A stretch of DNA of 64,000 bases. Source: Curvibacter sp. GTDB taxonomy: Bacteria > Pseudomonadota > Gammaproteobacteria > Burkholderiales > Burkholderiaceae_C. Every line of letters begins with the position of its first letter. The first letter of the stretch is position 1. Position numbers and translations under genes: made by a program. The notes beneath the pieces were generated by a model. That model had not been told where the DNA came from. It searched no databases and worked only from the letters and a program-made list of their open reading frames with translations. The stretch is from the NCBI GenBank assembly GCA_020248905.1, contig JADCGR010000011.1:92481-156480 (forward strand). Direction: 5' to 3'. Of the stretch, positions 1 to 9,199 are shown in pieces.

Positions 1-1
1 C

Positions 2-439
2 GTCAACGACTGCCTGCGCGAGGTGCGCCGCAAGCGGCGTGTGGCGCTGGAGGCCCTGCGCCGCGAGGAGATTGCTCTCAACGACGCTCGCCGGGCGGCC
101 GTGACCGCCGAGCAGGCCCGCCGCGTGGAGCAGCGCAGCGCGGAGCGCTCCGACCCGGCCGACGAGGCACGGCGCGCCGAGGAGCAGAAGGCACGGGAAA
201 AGCGCGAACAAGAAGCTCGCCAGAGGCAGGAGGAGCGGGCGCGGGCCCCAGCGGCTGCGGTACCCGCGGCACCGTCCGATGGCAGCAGCCGGCCCTTGGA
301 CGAAGCGGCCCGGCGTGCGCAGCAGCAGCGTGCCTATGAATTGCGGCAGCAAAGGGCCGAGGAGCGCCGGCGCGAGCGGGAGCAGCAGCTGCGCGAGCAG
401 GGTCCGGGCAACAGCCGACCCTTGCCAGTGCCACCCTGA
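2..439 (+). CDS. Charged coiled-coil protein of unknown function (5' end outside window)
   Basis: The frame is open from the left edge and ends at TGA 437-439. A GTG at 23 could be a start, but the reading continues upstream without a stop, so this is most likely the C-terminal part of a longer protein. The visible part is dominated by Arg, Glu, Gln and Ala, with long helical stretches typical of a coiled coil and a proline-rich tail. No catalytic motif or recognised domain is visible. It points toward the convergent PP2C phosphatase gene 20 bp away. I do not recognise the family. Confidence 0.6.
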   Translation, partial: VNDCLREVRRKRRVALEALRREEIALNDARRAAVTAEQARRVEQRSAERSDPADEARRAEEQKAREKREQEARQRQEERARAPAAAVPAAPSDGSSRPLDEAARRAQQQRAYELRQQRAEERRREREQQLREQGPGNSRPLPVPP

Positions 440-459
440 ACCTCGCGGAGTAAGCGCGC

Positions 460-1227
460 TCAGCGCTCCTCGTTGAGCGGTTCAAGCTTGACGATGATCA
501 GCGAGAGGTTGTCGCCGCTGCCTTTGGCCCGCACACGGGCCTTCTCGATCAGGAACTCCGAGGCCTCTCGCGCCGACAGGCTGGAGAGTACCGAACCCAG
601 TTCGTCGTTGCTGAAGTAGTGCCACACCCCGTCGCTGCAGGCCAGCAGCGTGTCGCCAGGCTTGAGCTGAGGGATGAAGTGCGCATTCATGGGCGGGTCG
701 TTCTCGGCGCCGAGACAGCCCATGAGGATGTTGGACTGAGGGTGCACGGCCGCTTCTTCCTCTGAAAGTTCACCACGGTTCACGAGCGTCTGGACATAGG
801 AGTGATCCAGGGTGCGCTTGACGATACGGTTAGCGTGGAAGTGGTAAACGCGTGAGTCGCCGGCGTGGATCCAGTGGCAGTCTCCGCCCGGATTGATCAG
901 GAAGGCGGCGATGGTGCTGTGCGGCTCCTGCTCGGCGGAGATTGCCGTGAGCTTGATGACGATGTGCGCTTCCTGCACTACCTGCGCCAGCATCGCCGAC
1001 GCGTCTTCGGTCTCGGGCGCGTAGCGCTCGAAGAGCTGCTTGGCCGTGAGCATGACCTGGTCGGACGCCTTGCGCCCACCGCTACGCCCGCCCATGCCAT
1101 CAGCTACGACGGCCAGCAGGCAGCCGTTATGGCGCGGGTGCGTGAAGACCGCCACCTGATCCTGCTGGTATTCGCGGTCACCCTTGTGGATGCCCGTGGC
1201 GGCGCTGAGTCGGTAACCTTTGCTCAT
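460..1227 (-). CDS. PP2C-family serine/threonine protein phosphatase
   Basis: 255 aa, close to the usual length of small bacterial PP2C (Stp/PppA-like) enzymes, which remove phosphate from Ser/Thr residues using two metal ions. The metal-binding motifs appear in order: GDREYQQDQ at 16-24, DGMGG at 43-47, GDSRVY at 123-128, CSDGVW at 197-202 and GSGDNLSLI near 237-245. It has no signal peptide or membrane segment, so it is cytosolic. No cognate Ser/Thr kinase lies in the window; it would probably be to the left. The gene is divergent from the ydcH-like/helicase pair, with about 130 bp between the starts. Confidence 0.93.
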   Translation of the reverse strand: MSKGYRLSAATGIHKGDREYQQDQVAVFTHPRHNGCLLAVVADGMGGRSGGRKASDQVMLTAKQLFERYAPETEDASAMLAQVVQEAHIVIKLTAISAEQEPHSTIAAFLINPGGDCHWIHAGDSRVYHFHANRIVKRTLDHSYVQTLVNRGELSEEEAAVHPQSNILMGCLGAENDPPMNAHFIPQLKPGDTLLACSDGVWHYFSNDELGSVLSSLSAREASEFLIEKARVRAKGSGDNLSLIIVKLEPLNEER

Positions 1228-1359
1228 GATTCTTTTGTTTCTGCGGAGTCCCTGGATACGGCCCGGGTGACAAGACCGAAAGTCGTATTATCGGACGATA
1301 CCCCATGCGGGGCTAACAAGTATTACCGCTTTCTACGTTTTCGTCGCCCGTTCCCGGCC

Positions 1360-1563
1360 TTGGACTCCAACCTGCATTTGCCGCAGCGGCAGCTGATTGA
1401 GCTACGCATCGAGCACGCGGATCTCGACGCCCTGATCGACCGTACCGCGCATGCCGCTGAAGTCGACGAGCTGATGATGCGTCGCCTCAAGAAGCGCCGC
1501 CTGGCCCTGCGTGACGAGATCGCACGCCTCGAACGCGACCTCCAGCCCGATGAACCTGCATGA
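1360..1563 (+). CDS. YdcH/DUF465 family small protein (TTG start)
   Basis: 67 aa starting at TTG 1360. The frame stays open upstream, but the protein-like part begins with Met-Asp-Ser-Asn-Leu-His, and this length suits the DUF465 family. Almost the whole chain is a predicted helical hairpin: a first helix (about 8-30) and a second rich in Arg/Lys (about 38-60, with RRLKKRRLALRDEI). Its function is unknown. The last 14 nt overlap the start of the downstream helicase, so the two are probably translationally coupled. The start codon is the least certain part, as no clear Shine-Dalgarno sequence precedes it. Confidence 0.72.
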   Translation: MDSNLHLPQRQLIELRIEHADLDALIDRTAHAAEVDELMMRRLKKRRLALRDEIARLERDLQPDEPA

Positions 1564-3559
1564 TGCCGTGCACGCGGCGTTTGCGCCCGAGGGCGTACTG
1601 GCGCGCACCGTGGACGCTTTCCTCCCACGTGACGGCCAGACCCAGATGGCCCTGGCCGTGGCCGATGCCATCGCCCAGCGCGGCGTGCTAGTGGTTGAGG
1701 CTGGCACCGGCGTGGGCAAGACCTATGCCTATCTGGTGCCCGCGCTGCTCAGCGGGCAGCGGGTACTGCTGTCGACCGCGACCAAGACCCTGCAGGATCA
1801 GCTGTTCGCACGGGACCTGCCACGCCTGACCCAGGCCCTGGGGCTGCCCATGCGGGTAGCCCTGCTCAAGGGGCGCGCGAGCTACCTGTGCCTGCACCGG
1901 CTCGAGCAGGCCCGCCGCGAGGGCGCGGCTGCCGCGCCGCAGTCGGCGTTTGCGCTGGCGCGCATAGAGCGCTGGGCGCAGGCCACGCGCAGCGGCGACC
2001 TGTCAGAACTGCCTGGCCTGGACGAGCGCTCGCCAGTCATTCCCCTGGTGACTTCCACGCGCGAGAACTGCTTGGGCAGTAACTGCCCGCGTTACCGCGA
2101 CTGCCACGTGAACCTGGCGCGACGCGAGGCGCTGGCCGCCGATGTGGTGGTGATCAACCACCATCTTTTTTTCGCCGATCTCGCGGTGCGCGAGTCGGGC
2201 ATGGCGGAGCTGCTGCCCAGCGTGCACACCGTTATCTTCGATGAGGCGCACCAGCTCAACGAGACGGGCGTCCAGTTCCTGGGGCGCCAGTTGTCGACGG
2301 GACAGGTGCTCGATTTCTGCCGCGACCTGCTGGCTTGTGGGCTGCAGCAGGCGCGCGGCCTGGTCGACTGGCAGCAGATCGTGGGCGACATCGAGCGTTG
2401 CGCGCGTGACCTGCGCCTGTGTGCCGGGCGCGGGCCTGCGGGTGGCCTGCGTCTTGCGTGGGAGGGCCAGGCGCCCGGGCGGCTGGACGATGCGGCCTGG
2501 GCCGCAGCCTTGCAGGGCCTGCTGCGTGGCTGCGAGGGCGCCGTGTCCGGGCTGGACACGGTCAGCGAACTCGGGCCGGACTTTCTGCGGCTGGCCGAGC
2601 GTGCGCGGGCGCTGGCGGCCCAGTGTGCTTTTTTCATGGCAGACCGGGCCCCGGATGCCGTGCGCTGGCTGGACGTGACCCAGCAGCTGCGCCTGGTGGA
2701 GTCTCCGCTGGACATCGCGCAGGCGGTGCGAAGTCGCCTGCTGGCCCCGCGTGAGGACGAGTCGGCGCAGCGTGCCTGGATATTCACGTCAGCCACGCTC
2801 GGGGACGACGAGCACCTGAGCTGGTTCACCGAGCCCTGCGGCTTGCAGGAGGCGCGCATCCTGCGGGTGGACAGCCCTTTTGACTACGCCCGGCAGGCGG
2901 CGCTATGGGTGCCCCGCGCGTTTCCCAAGCCGGGTGAGGCGCGGCATAGCGAGGCGGTCGCCGCGCTGGTGGCGCGCCTTGCACAGGCGCTGGGCGGACG
3001 CACCCTGGTGCTCACGACCACCCTGCGCGCGCTGCGCGACATCGCCGAACTTCTGCCGCAGCAACTGCCGCAGGAGAGCCGCCTGCAGGTGCTGAGCCAG
3101 GGCCAGCAGACCAAGCGCGAACTGCTGGAGCGCCTGCGCCAGGGCGCGCAGCCCGGGCAGCCCGGCTGCATCCTGGTGGCCTCAGCCTCTTTCTGGGAGG
3201 GCGTGGACATACCGGGCGCGGCGCTGCAGCTGGTCGTCATCGACAAGCTGCCGTTTGCCCCGCCGGGCGATCCGCTGGTGCAGGCGCGTTGTCAGCGGCT
3301 GGAGTCGGCGGGGCGCAGTGCCTTCAACGATTACCACGTGCCCGAGGCGGCCGTGGCGCTCAAGCAGGGAGCGGGGCGCCTGATCCGCAGCGAGTCGGAT
3401 CGGGGCTTGCTGGTGATCTGCGATCCGCGCCTGGCTACCATGGGCTACGGCCGCCGGCTGCTGGCAGCGCTGCCACCCATGCGGCCGATTGCGCAGGAAG
3501 AGGAGGCCCTGAGGGCCCTGCGCGGGCTTACCAGAACTTCCACCACGCAGAGCGATTGA
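1550..3559 (+). CDS. yoaA: DinG/YoaA-type iron-sulfur DNA helicase
   Basis: 669 aa from ATG 1550. This start is preferred over an upstream ATG at 1511 because family similarity begins here. It is an XPD-like superfamily 2 helicase: Walker A GTGVGKT at 52-58; four cysteines (about 113, 174, 179, 185) placed as in the Fe-S cluster domain; DEAH box near 230; and motif VI (QGAGRLIRSESDRG) near 605-618. Such enzymes unwind DNA 5' to 3' and act in repair; YoaA works with the polymerase chi subunit in E. coli. Length is nearer to YoaA than to E. coli DinG. The 3' end overlaps the convergent bamD end by 32 nt. Confidence 0.92.
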   Translation: MNLHDAVHAAFAPEGVLARTVDAFLPRDGQTQMALAVADAIAQRGVLVVEAGTGVGKTYAYLVPALLSGQRVLLSTATKTLQDQLFARDLPRLTQALGLPMRVALLKGRASYLCLHRLEQARREGAAAAPQSAFALARIERWAQATRSGDLSELPGLDERSPVIPLVTSTRENCLGSNCPRYRDCHVNLARREALAADVVVINHHLFFADLAVRESGMAELLPSVHTVIFDEAHQLNETGVQFLGRQLSTGQVLDFCRDLLACGLQQARGLVDWQQIVGDIERCARDLRLCAGRGPAGGLRLAWEGQAPGRLDDAAWAAALQGLLRGCEGAVSGLDTVSELGPDFLRLAERARALAAQCAFFMADRAPDAVRWLDVTQQLRLVESPLDIAQAVRSRLLAPREDESAQRAWIFTSATLGDDEHLSWFTEPCGLQEARILRVDSPFDYARQAALWVPRAFPKPGEARHSEAVAALVARLAQALGGRTLVLTTTLRALRDIAELLPQQLPQESRLQVLSQGQQTKRELLERLRQGAQPGQPGCILVASASFWEGVDIPGAALQLVVIDKLPFAPPGDPLVQARCQRLESAGRSAFNDYHVPEAAVALKQGAGRLIRSESDRGLLVICDPRLATMGYGRRLLAALPPMRPIAQEEEALRALRGLTRTSTTQSD

Positions 3560-4325
3560 GCGTGTTCTTGCCGCCCAGGAAAGCGCTGCCCGGGTAGTTG
3601 GCCTGCAGCACGCGGCGCGCGTCATCCCGCAGCGGGGCAAGCTGCAGCGCGTCGTAGGACTGGACCAGGATGTAGAGCGCTTCTTCGAGCGCGGGTGCCT
3701 CCCGGTAGTCGGCGATGGCCTGCTGGGCGCGACCGATCGCGGCCACATAGGCGCCGCGGCTGTAGTAGTAGCGGGCGACATGGACCTCATACTGGGCCAG
3801 GGAGTTGACGATATAGGTCATGCGGGCGCTGGCGTCCGGGGTGTAGCGTGAGTTGGGGAAGCGGCTGACCAGCTCCTTGAACGCCGCGAAGGACTCCTTG
3901 GCGGCCTGCTGGTCGCGTTCGGAGAGGTCCTGGCGGGTGATGGACGAGAACAGGCCCTTGTCTTCGTTGAAGTTGACGATGCCCTTGAGGTACAGCGCGT
4001 AATCGATGGCCGGGCTGGCGGGGTGCAGGCGCATGAAGCGGTCCAGCGTGGCAATCGCCTGGGCGGCTTCGTCGTTCTTGAAATGGGCATAAGCCTTGTC
4101 CAGCTGGGCCTGCTGGGCCAGGGGCGTGCCGGCGGCGCGTCCCTCAAGCTTTTCCAGCAGCTCGATGCCTTTGGTGTACTGCAGGTTCGCGACTTCCTCC
4201 TTGGCCAGCGCGTAGATTTCATCGGGGGTTTTGCCGGCCGTGACGTCGATCTTCTTGATCGAGCAGCCCGACAACAGGGCGGCCAGAAGCAGGGCGGAGA
4301 CGACCGATAATTTGGCGCTGGGCAT
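3528..4325 (-). CDS. bamD: Outer membrane assembly lipoprotein BamD
   Basis: 265 aa with a lipoprotein signal peptide: a hydrophobic stretch at 6-18 and lipobox L-S-G-C with the lipidated cysteine at 21. The mature part carries TPR-like helical repeats characteristic of BamD/ComL, including 'NEDKGLFSS' in the middle. BamD is the essential partner of BamA in inserting beta-barrel proteins into the outer membrane. BamB of the same machine is encoded at 14363. The start is divergent from rluD with only 14 bp between the two ATGs, an arrangement often seen in betaproteobacteria. Confidence 0.96.
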   Translation of the reverse strand: MPSAKLSVVSALLLAALLSGCSIKKIDVTAGKTPDEIYALAKEEVANLQYTKGIELLEKLEGRAAGTPLAQQAQLDKAYAHFKNDEAAQAIATLDRFMRLHPASPAIDYALYLKGIVNFNEDKGLFSSITRQDLSERDQQAAKESFAAFKELVSRFPNSRYTPDASARMTYIVNSLAQYEVHVARYYYSRGAYVAAIGRAQQAIADYREAPALEEALYILVQSYDALQLAPLRDDARRVLQANYPGSAFLGGKNTLNRSAWWKFW

Positions 4326-4339
4326 CAGGGGCTATCCCG

Positions 4340-5362
4340 TTGGAACAACAAGCGCAAATTATATCGACCGACCCTGCGGCGGAAGACATCGACGACGCGG
4401 TCGAGGCGGGCGGTGCCGTCGAGCACCGCATCTGGTGCATCACGCAGGCGCAGCACGGTCTGCGCCTGGACCGCGCGCTCGGCGAGCTGGTTCCCGAGTT
4501 TTCGCGCAGCTATCTGCAGCAGCTCATCGAGGCGGGCGCTGTAACGCAGGGCCAGCGGGTCCTGCGCAAGCCCGCCCACAAGGTGCGCACGGGAGAGCAG
4601 GGCAGCATCGAGCTGCGCCCCACGCCGCAGAGCCAGGCGTTCGTGCCCGAGCCCATGGCGCTGGACATCGTGTACGAGGACGAACACCTGCGGGTGCTGA
4701 ACAAGCCGGCCGGGCTGGTCGTGCACCCGGCGCCCGGCAACTGGCGCGCAACCCTGCTCAACGGCTTGCTCGCCCACGATGCCGGGGCGGCGCAGCTGCC
4801 GCGTGCCGGTATCGTGCACCGGCTGGACAAGGACACCAGCGGCCTGATGGTGGTGGCGCGTACGCGCGCAGCCATGGAAGCGCTGGTGCGCATGATCGCG
4901 GCGCGCGAGGTCAGTCGGCAATACCAGGCGCTGGCGCACCGGCCGTGGAGCGGATCGCCCGGCCGCGATGTGTGCGGTGCCATCGGTCGTGACCCGCGCA
5001 ACCGCCTGCGCATGGCGGTGCTGGACCCCGCCTCGCCTGGCGGCAAGCCCGCGCACACCCGTTTTGATTTGCTGCACAACGCCGCCGAGGGTTGCTGGCT
5101 GCGCTGCACCCTGCACACGGGGCGCACGCACCAGATTCGCGTACACGCCGCGTCCATCGGGCATCCGCTGTTGGCCGATGTGCTGTACGGTGGCGCGCCC
5201 GCAGCGGGCATGACACGGCAGGCCCTGCACGCTTGGCGACTGGCGTTCGCACACCCCATCAGCGGGGCCGAGCTGGTGTTCCAGTCACTGCCGCCGCAGG
5301 ACTTCTGCGAGGCCCTGAAGGACTGGGGGCTGGGCTACAATGCTCCGCAAGTCGGTCTGTGA
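4340..5362 (+). CDS. rluD: 23S rRNA pseudouridine(1911/1915/1917) synthase RluD
   Basis: 340 aa. An S4-like RNA-binding domain lies at about 40-100, followed by the RluA-family catalytic domain with HRLDKDTSGL; the catalytic aspartate is D163. The family makes pseudouridines in helix 69 of 23S rRNA. The position beside bamD supports RluD rather than RluA or RluC. The expected next gene in many proteobacteria, a YfiH/PgeF multicopper-oxidase-like gene, is absent here; scpB follows after 129 bp. Confidence 0.93.
   Translation: MEQQAQIISTDPAAEDIDDAVEAGGAVEHRIWCITQAQHGLRLDRALGELVPEFSRSYLQQLIEAGAVTQGQRVLRKPAHKVRTGEQGSIELRPTPQSQAFVPEPMALDIVYEDEHLRVLNKPAGLVVHPAPGNWRATLLNGLLAHDAGAAQLPRAGIVHRLDKDTSGLMVVARTRAAMEALVRMIAAREVSRQYQALAHRPWSGSPGRDVCGAIGRDPRNRLRMAVLDPASPGGKPAHTRFDLLHNAAEGCWLRCTLHTGRTHQIRVHAASIGHPLLADVLYGGAPAAGMTRQALHAWRLAFAHPISGAELVFQSLPPQDFCEALKDWGLGYNAPQVGL
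5336..5341 (+). promoter_or_regulatory. Possible -10 element for scpB
   Basis: The hexamer TACAAT lies within the last codons of rluD, about 150 bp before the scpB ATG. There is no convincing -35 hexamer. Assigned only by resemblance to sigma-70 -10 elements. Confidence 0.25.
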
Positions 5363-5491
5363 AGAACGAACCCGGCGCTGTTGCCATCCGGCTGCCCCGG
5401 CCCGGCATCGTGAGGATGCTCGGGGCGAGTCCCACCTCCCGAACCCTTCCCCTCCCGCCAGGGGCCGGTGCAGCCCACGATTCAAAGCGAC

Positions 5492-6169
5492 ATGAATACG
5501 ACGCAAGCCAAGCGTATCCTTGAAACAGCGCTGATATGTGCCCAGCAGCCCATGCAGGTACGCGAGCTGCGCGTGCTGTTCAATGACAGCCTGGGCGTGG
5601 ACACCCTCAAGACCCTCCTGGACGAACTGCAGCAGGAGTGGACCGGCCGCGGCGTGGAGCTGGTCTGTGTGGCCACGGGCTGGCGTTTCCAGAGCCGCCC
5701 CGAGATGCGCGAGTACCTCGACCGGCTGCATCCCGAGAAGCCGCCGCGCTACTCCCGCGCCACGCTTGAGACCCTGGCGATCATTGCGTACCGCCAGCCC
5801 GTGACGCGTGGGGACATGGAAGATATCCGCGGCGTGACCATCAGCTCGCAGATCATCAAGCAGCTGGAGGACCGCGGCTGGATCGAGGTCATCGGCCACC
5901 GTGAGGCGCCGGGTCGTCCGGCGCTGTACGCGACGACCCGGCATTTCCTCGATGACCTGGGACTGGCGTCGCTGGACCAGCTGCCCCTGATGGAAAGTCC
6001 AGCCCAGCCGGGCGCCATGATGGACCTGCTCCACGAGCTGCCTGCGCCCGCGGACGCAGCGGACCACGATCAGCTGGCTTTGCCTGGATCGCTTGCGCAG
6101 CCCGTTGCTGCCATGCCTGGTGACGACCGCGCCGAGGAACCTTTCAAACTGACTGCAAGCCAGCCATGA
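5492..6169 (+). CDS. scpB: Segregation and condensation protein ScpB
   Basis: 225 aa from ATG 5492; a GTG at 5468 is an alternative but adds only unconserved residues. Two winged-helix domains typical of ScpB are recognisable, with the conserved stretch [23 protein letters not shown] given here only in part: '[11 protein letters not shown]' near 98-108. ScpB is a kleisin-associated subunit of the SMC-ScpAB complex that compacts and segregates chromosomes. scpA is not adjacent, which is unusual because the two are often paired. The C-terminal 50 residues are Pro/Ala-rich and variable. Its stop overlaps the rluB start in an ATGA. Confidence 0.92.
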   Translation: MNTTQAKRILETALICAQQPMQVRELRVLFNDSLGVDTLKTLLDELQQEWTGRGVELVCVATGWRFQSRPEMREYLDRLHPEKPPRYSRATLETLAIIAYRQPVTRGDMEDIRGVTISSQIIKQLEDRGWIEVIGHREAPGRPALYATTRHFLDDLGLASLDQLPLMESPAQPGAMMDLLHELPAPADAADHDQLALPGSLAQPVAAMPGDDRAEEPFKLTASQP

Positions 6170-7500
6170 CCGCCTCCCAACCCGGCATGACGCCGGCCGA
6201 ACCCGGCCCTGCCGAAGACCTCGCTGCCCCACCGCTCGCGGGAGCGCCCCCCCCCGAGACTGGCAGCACGCCGCGTCCCTCGCGCCAGGCTGCGCCTGCG
6301 CTGGCGCCGGTTGACGCCGGCCAGCGCTTTGCCGCCGTGGTCTCCGGCGAGTTCGACGCCGACGAAGAGGCGCCAGCGTTCGACTTGCCGGGCAAGCGGG
6401 TGCTGGCCCCCCAGCCCGAGACGCCCAAGCTGCACAAGGTGCTGGCGCAGGCCGGCATGGGCTCGCGCCTCGAGATGGAGCAGCTCATCATGGAAGGGCG
6501 GATATCGGTCAACAACGAGCCGGCCCATATTGGCCAGCGGATCCAGTTCGGGGACCAGATCAAGGTCAATGGCAAGCCGATCCGTGTGCGCATCGACCCG
6601 CCGCCGGCACGCGTGATTGCGTATCACAAGCCCGTGGGCGAGGTCGTCACGCACGACGATCCGCAGAACCGCCCGACAGTGTTCCGCAAGCTGCCTAAGC
6701 TGCAGCACGGCAAGTGGCAGTCGGTCGGACGCCTCGATCTCAACACCGAGGGCCTGCTGCTCTTCACCAGTTCGGGCGACCTGGCCAACAAGCTCATGCA
6801 CCCGCGTTTTGGCCTGGAGCGCGAGTACGCGGTGCGGGTGCTGGGCGCGCTTAGCGAGGAAGAGAAGCAGCGGCTGCTCGATGGCGTGCAGCTGGATGAC
6901 GGCGTGGCGCAGTTCGGCAGCATTGAGGACGGTGGCGGCGAGGGCAGTAATTGCTGGTACCGTGTCACCCTCTCCGAGGGGCGCAACCGAGAGGTGCGCC
7001 GTATGCTGGAAGCTGTCGGCCATGCCGTGAGCCGGCTGATCCGCATCCGTTACGGTGCCATGGTGCTGCCGCGCGGGCTCAAGCGCGGGGCCTGGATGGA
7101 GCTCGATGAATCCGACATCCGCGCCCTCGTACGCGCCGCCGAACATCGCCCCGGCAGTGACGGCGCCACGATCGAGACCGGGGACCGTGCGCAGGCCCAG
7201 GGCCGGCCCGGCGGTGGACGCAACAGGCGTCGGGGTGGCCCGCAGGGCCAGGGCTCGCGCCCGGCCGGGGGTCCTTCCGGGGGCGGCGCGCCGCGCGGCA
7301 AGGGGCGGGGTCAGGCCGGCCGGGGCAAGGACCGCTCTGCCCGTCAGGGCGGTGGCGAGGCGCAGCCTGACCCGATGAAGACGTCCTTTGGCTATATCGG
7401 CGCCGACAGCTTCTCGCGGCAACGCCAGGACCAGCGCCGCAGAGGTGGAGGTGGAGGCGGGGGCAGCAGCGGTTCGCGCCGGGGCGGCCGCAGCCGTTGA
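6166..7500 (+). CDS. rluB: 23S rRNA pseudouridine(2605) synthase RluB with Gly/Arg-rich tail
   Basis: 444 aa, much longer than a bare RsuA/RluB enzyme (about 250-300 aa). A low-complexity N-terminal arm (1-75) is followed by an S4 domain (about 84-130) and the catalytic domain with [11 protein letters not shown], in which D191 is the catalytic aspartate. From about 330 to the end the protein is Gly, Arg and Gln-rich with an extended basic tail that ends in polyglycine and SRRGGRSR. Such tails are common in betaproteobacterial RluB and probably bind RNA nonspecifically. ATGA overlap with scpB indicates coupling. Confidence 0.92.
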   Translation: MTASQPGMTPAEPGPAEDLAAPPLAGAPPPETGSTPRPSRQAAPALAPVDAGQRFAAVVSGEFDADEEAPAFDLPGKRVLAPQPETPKLHKVLAQAGMGSRLEMEQLIMEGRISVNNEPAHIGQRIQFGDQIKVNGKPIRVRIDPPPARVIAYHKPVGEVVTHDDPQNRPTVFRKLPKLQHGKWQSVGRLDLNTEGLLLFTSSGDLANKLMHPRFGLEREYAVRVLGALSEEEKQRLLDGVQLDDGVAQFGSIEDGGGEGSNCWYRVTLSEGRNREVRRMLEAVGHAVSRLIRIRYGAMVLPRGLKRGAWMELDESDIRALVRAAEHRPGSDGATIETGDRAQAQGRPGGGRNRRRGGPQGQGSRPAGGPSGGGAPRGKGRGQAGRGKDRSARQGGGEAQPDPMKTSFGYIGADSFSRQRQDQRRRGGGGGGGSSGSRRGGRSR

Positions 7501-7552
7501 GCCCCTGGCTTGTACAGGGACGGGGCTTGGTGGTGGCTGCAGGCTGAGCGGT

Positions 7553-7558
7553 TAAACT
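7553..7558 (+). promoter_or_regulatory. Possible -10 element for ndk
   Basis: TAAACT sits 57 bp before the ndk ATG in a 115 bp gap. A weak TTGGTG lies about 20 bp upstream, a longer spacing than is ideal. The ndk ribosome binding site AGGAAA is clear just before the ATG. Confidence 0.3.
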
Positions 7559-7615
7559 ACGCGGCTTTGCCCTGTAGGGCGATAACCCTCCTCAAAACCA
7601 GACTCAGGAAATCAC

Positions 7616-8041
7616 ATGGCCAACCAGCGCACCTTCTCCATCATCAAGCCCGATGCCGTCGCCAAGAACGCCATCGGCCAGATATACGCACGTTTCGAAG
7701 CCGCTGGCCTGAAAATTGTGGCTGCCCGCATGGCCCATCTGTCGCGCGCACAAGCAGAGGCCTTCTATGCCGTGCATAAGGAGCGTCCCTTCTTCAAGGA
7801 CCTGGTCGAGTTCATGATCTCCGGCCCGGTGATGCTGCAGGTGCTCGAGGGCGAGAACGCGATCCAGAAGAACCGAGACCTGATGGGCGCGACCGACCCC
7901 AAGAAGGCCGACAAGGGCACCATCCGCGCTGACTTTGCCGACAGCATTGACGCCAACGCCGTGCACGGCTCCGATGCGCCCGAAACCGCCGCTGTGGAGA
8001 TCGCCTTCTTCTTCGCCGGCATGAACATCCATTCGCGTTAA
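7616..8041 (+). CDS. ndk: Nucleoside diphosphate kinase
   Basis: 141 aa, the standard length. It transfers the gamma phosphate from ATP to nucleoside diphosphates through a phosphohistidine. The catalytic histidine is H117 in the motif NAVHGSD, and the N-terminal '[12 protein letters not shown]'-like stretch is present as [13 protein letters not shown] good Shine-Dalgarno AGGAAA precedes the ATG. It is the first gene of a tight forward run (9 bp to rlmN, 3 bp from rlmN to pilF) and probably starts a long operon conserved in Burkholderiales. Confidence 0.97.
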   Translation: MANQRTFSIIKPDAVAKNAIGQIYARFEAAGLKIVAARMAHLSRAQAEAFYAVHKERPFFKDLVEFMISGPVMLQVLEGENAIQKNRDLMGATDPKKADKGTIRADFADSIDANAVHGSDAPETAAVEIAFFFAGMNIHSR

Positions 8042-8050
8042 TCCGATTCG

Positions 8051-9196
8051 ATGACGGCCAATCTGCTCGACCTTGATCTCGACGGGCTGTCCGTTTTTTG
8101 CGAGCGGCTGGGAGAAAAGCGCTATCGCGCCACCCAGCTGTTTCGCTGGATCCACCAGAAGGGGGCTTCCAGCTTCGACCAGATGAGCGATCTGGCGAAG
8201 TCCTTGCGCCAGAAGCTGATCACCTCGGCCCGTATCGAGGGCCTACAGGTCATCTCCCAGCACATCTCGGCTGACGGCACCATCAAGTGGCTGTTCGACG
8301 TGGGCGACGGCAACGCCGTCGAGTCGGTGTTCATCCCGGAAGAAGATCGCGGTACGCTGTGCGTGTCGTCCCAGGCCGGCTGTGCCGTCGGCTGCCGTTT
8401 CTGCTCCACCGGCCACCAGGGCTTCAGCCGCAACCTGGGCACCGGGGAGATCGTCGCCCAGCTCTGGTTCGCCGAGTTTTTCCTGCGCCAGCATCTCGGT
8501 CGCTCCGATCGCGTGATCACCAACGTGGTGATGATGGGCATGGGCGAGCCGCTGCAGAATTACAACGCGCTGATTCCCGCGCTGCGCGTGATGCTGGATG
8601 ACCACGGCTACGGGCTCTCGCGCCGTCGCTTGACGGTGTCCACCTCGGGCGTGGCGCCCATGATGGACCGCCTCGCCCAGGACTGCCCGGTGGCCCTGGC
8701 CGTCTCGCTGCATGCCCCCAATGACCCGCTGCGCGATAACCTTGTTCCGCTAAACCGCAAATATCCCATTGCCGAGCTGCTGGATGCCTGCAGCCGCTAC
8801 CTGAAGCACGCCCCGCGCGACTTCATCACCTTCGAATACTGCATGCTCGACGGCGTCAACGACCAGCCCGAGCACGCGCGGCAACTGGTCGGGTTGGTAC
8901 GTCAGCACGCCGAGGGAGGCGTCTGGTGCAAGTTCAACCTGATCCCCTTCAATCCATTCCCTGAATCCGGCCTCAGGCGCTCACCCAACGCCAGGGTGCA
9001 GGGCTTCGCAAAAATCCTGCTGGATGCTGGTATCGTCACGACTGTGCGCAAGACGCGCGGGGAAGATATCGACGCGGCCTGCGGGCAGCTGGCCGGTGAT
9101 GTCAGGGACCGCACGCGCGTCGAGGAGCGCATGGCGCGGCAGCGCAAGCTGTTGCAGCCCATGATGCCCCTGCAAGGCTCAACCGAGGAGATTTGA
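8051..9196 (+). CDS. rlmN: Dual-specificity 23S rRNA/tRNA (adenine-C2) methyltransferase RlmN
   Basis: 381 aa radical-SAM enzyme. The CxxxCxxC iron-sulfur motif is C111, C115, C118 (CAVGCRFC), and a C-terminal cysteine at 344 matches the residue that becomes methylcysteine during catalysis. RlmN methylates C2 of A2503 in 23S rRNA and A37 in some tRNAs. 'GMGEPLQNY' and 'VSLHAPND' are further family signatures. It lies between ndk and pilF in tight spacing, as in other proteobacteria. Confidence 0.96.
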   Translation: MTANLLDLDLDGLSVFCERLGEKRYRATQLFRWIHQKGASSFDQMSDLAKSLRQKLITSARIEGLQVISQHISADGTIKWLFDVGDGNAVESVFIPEEDRGTLCVSSQAGCAVGCRFCSTGHQGFSRNLGTGEIVAQLWFAEFFLRQHLGRSDRVITNVVMMGMGEPLQNYNALIPALRVMLDDHGYGLSRRRLTVSTSGVAPMMDRLAQDCPVALAVSLHAPNDPLRDNLVPLNRKYPIAELLDACSRYLKHAPRDFITFEYCMLDGVNDQPEHARQLVGLVRQHAEGGVWCKFNLIPFNPFPESGLRRSPNARVQGFAKILLDAGIVTTVRKTRGEDIDAACGQLAGDVRDRTRVEERMARQRKLLQPMMPLQGSTEEI

Positions 9197-9199
9197 GGC

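Noticed and set aside
865..1359. Longer version of the YdcH-like gene
   Set aside because: The upstream part is antisense to the PP2C gene and not conserved; family length fits a start at 1360.
6070..7422. 450-aa frame antisense to rluB
   Set aside because: Composition follows the Gly/Arg repeats read backward; no recognisable domain.
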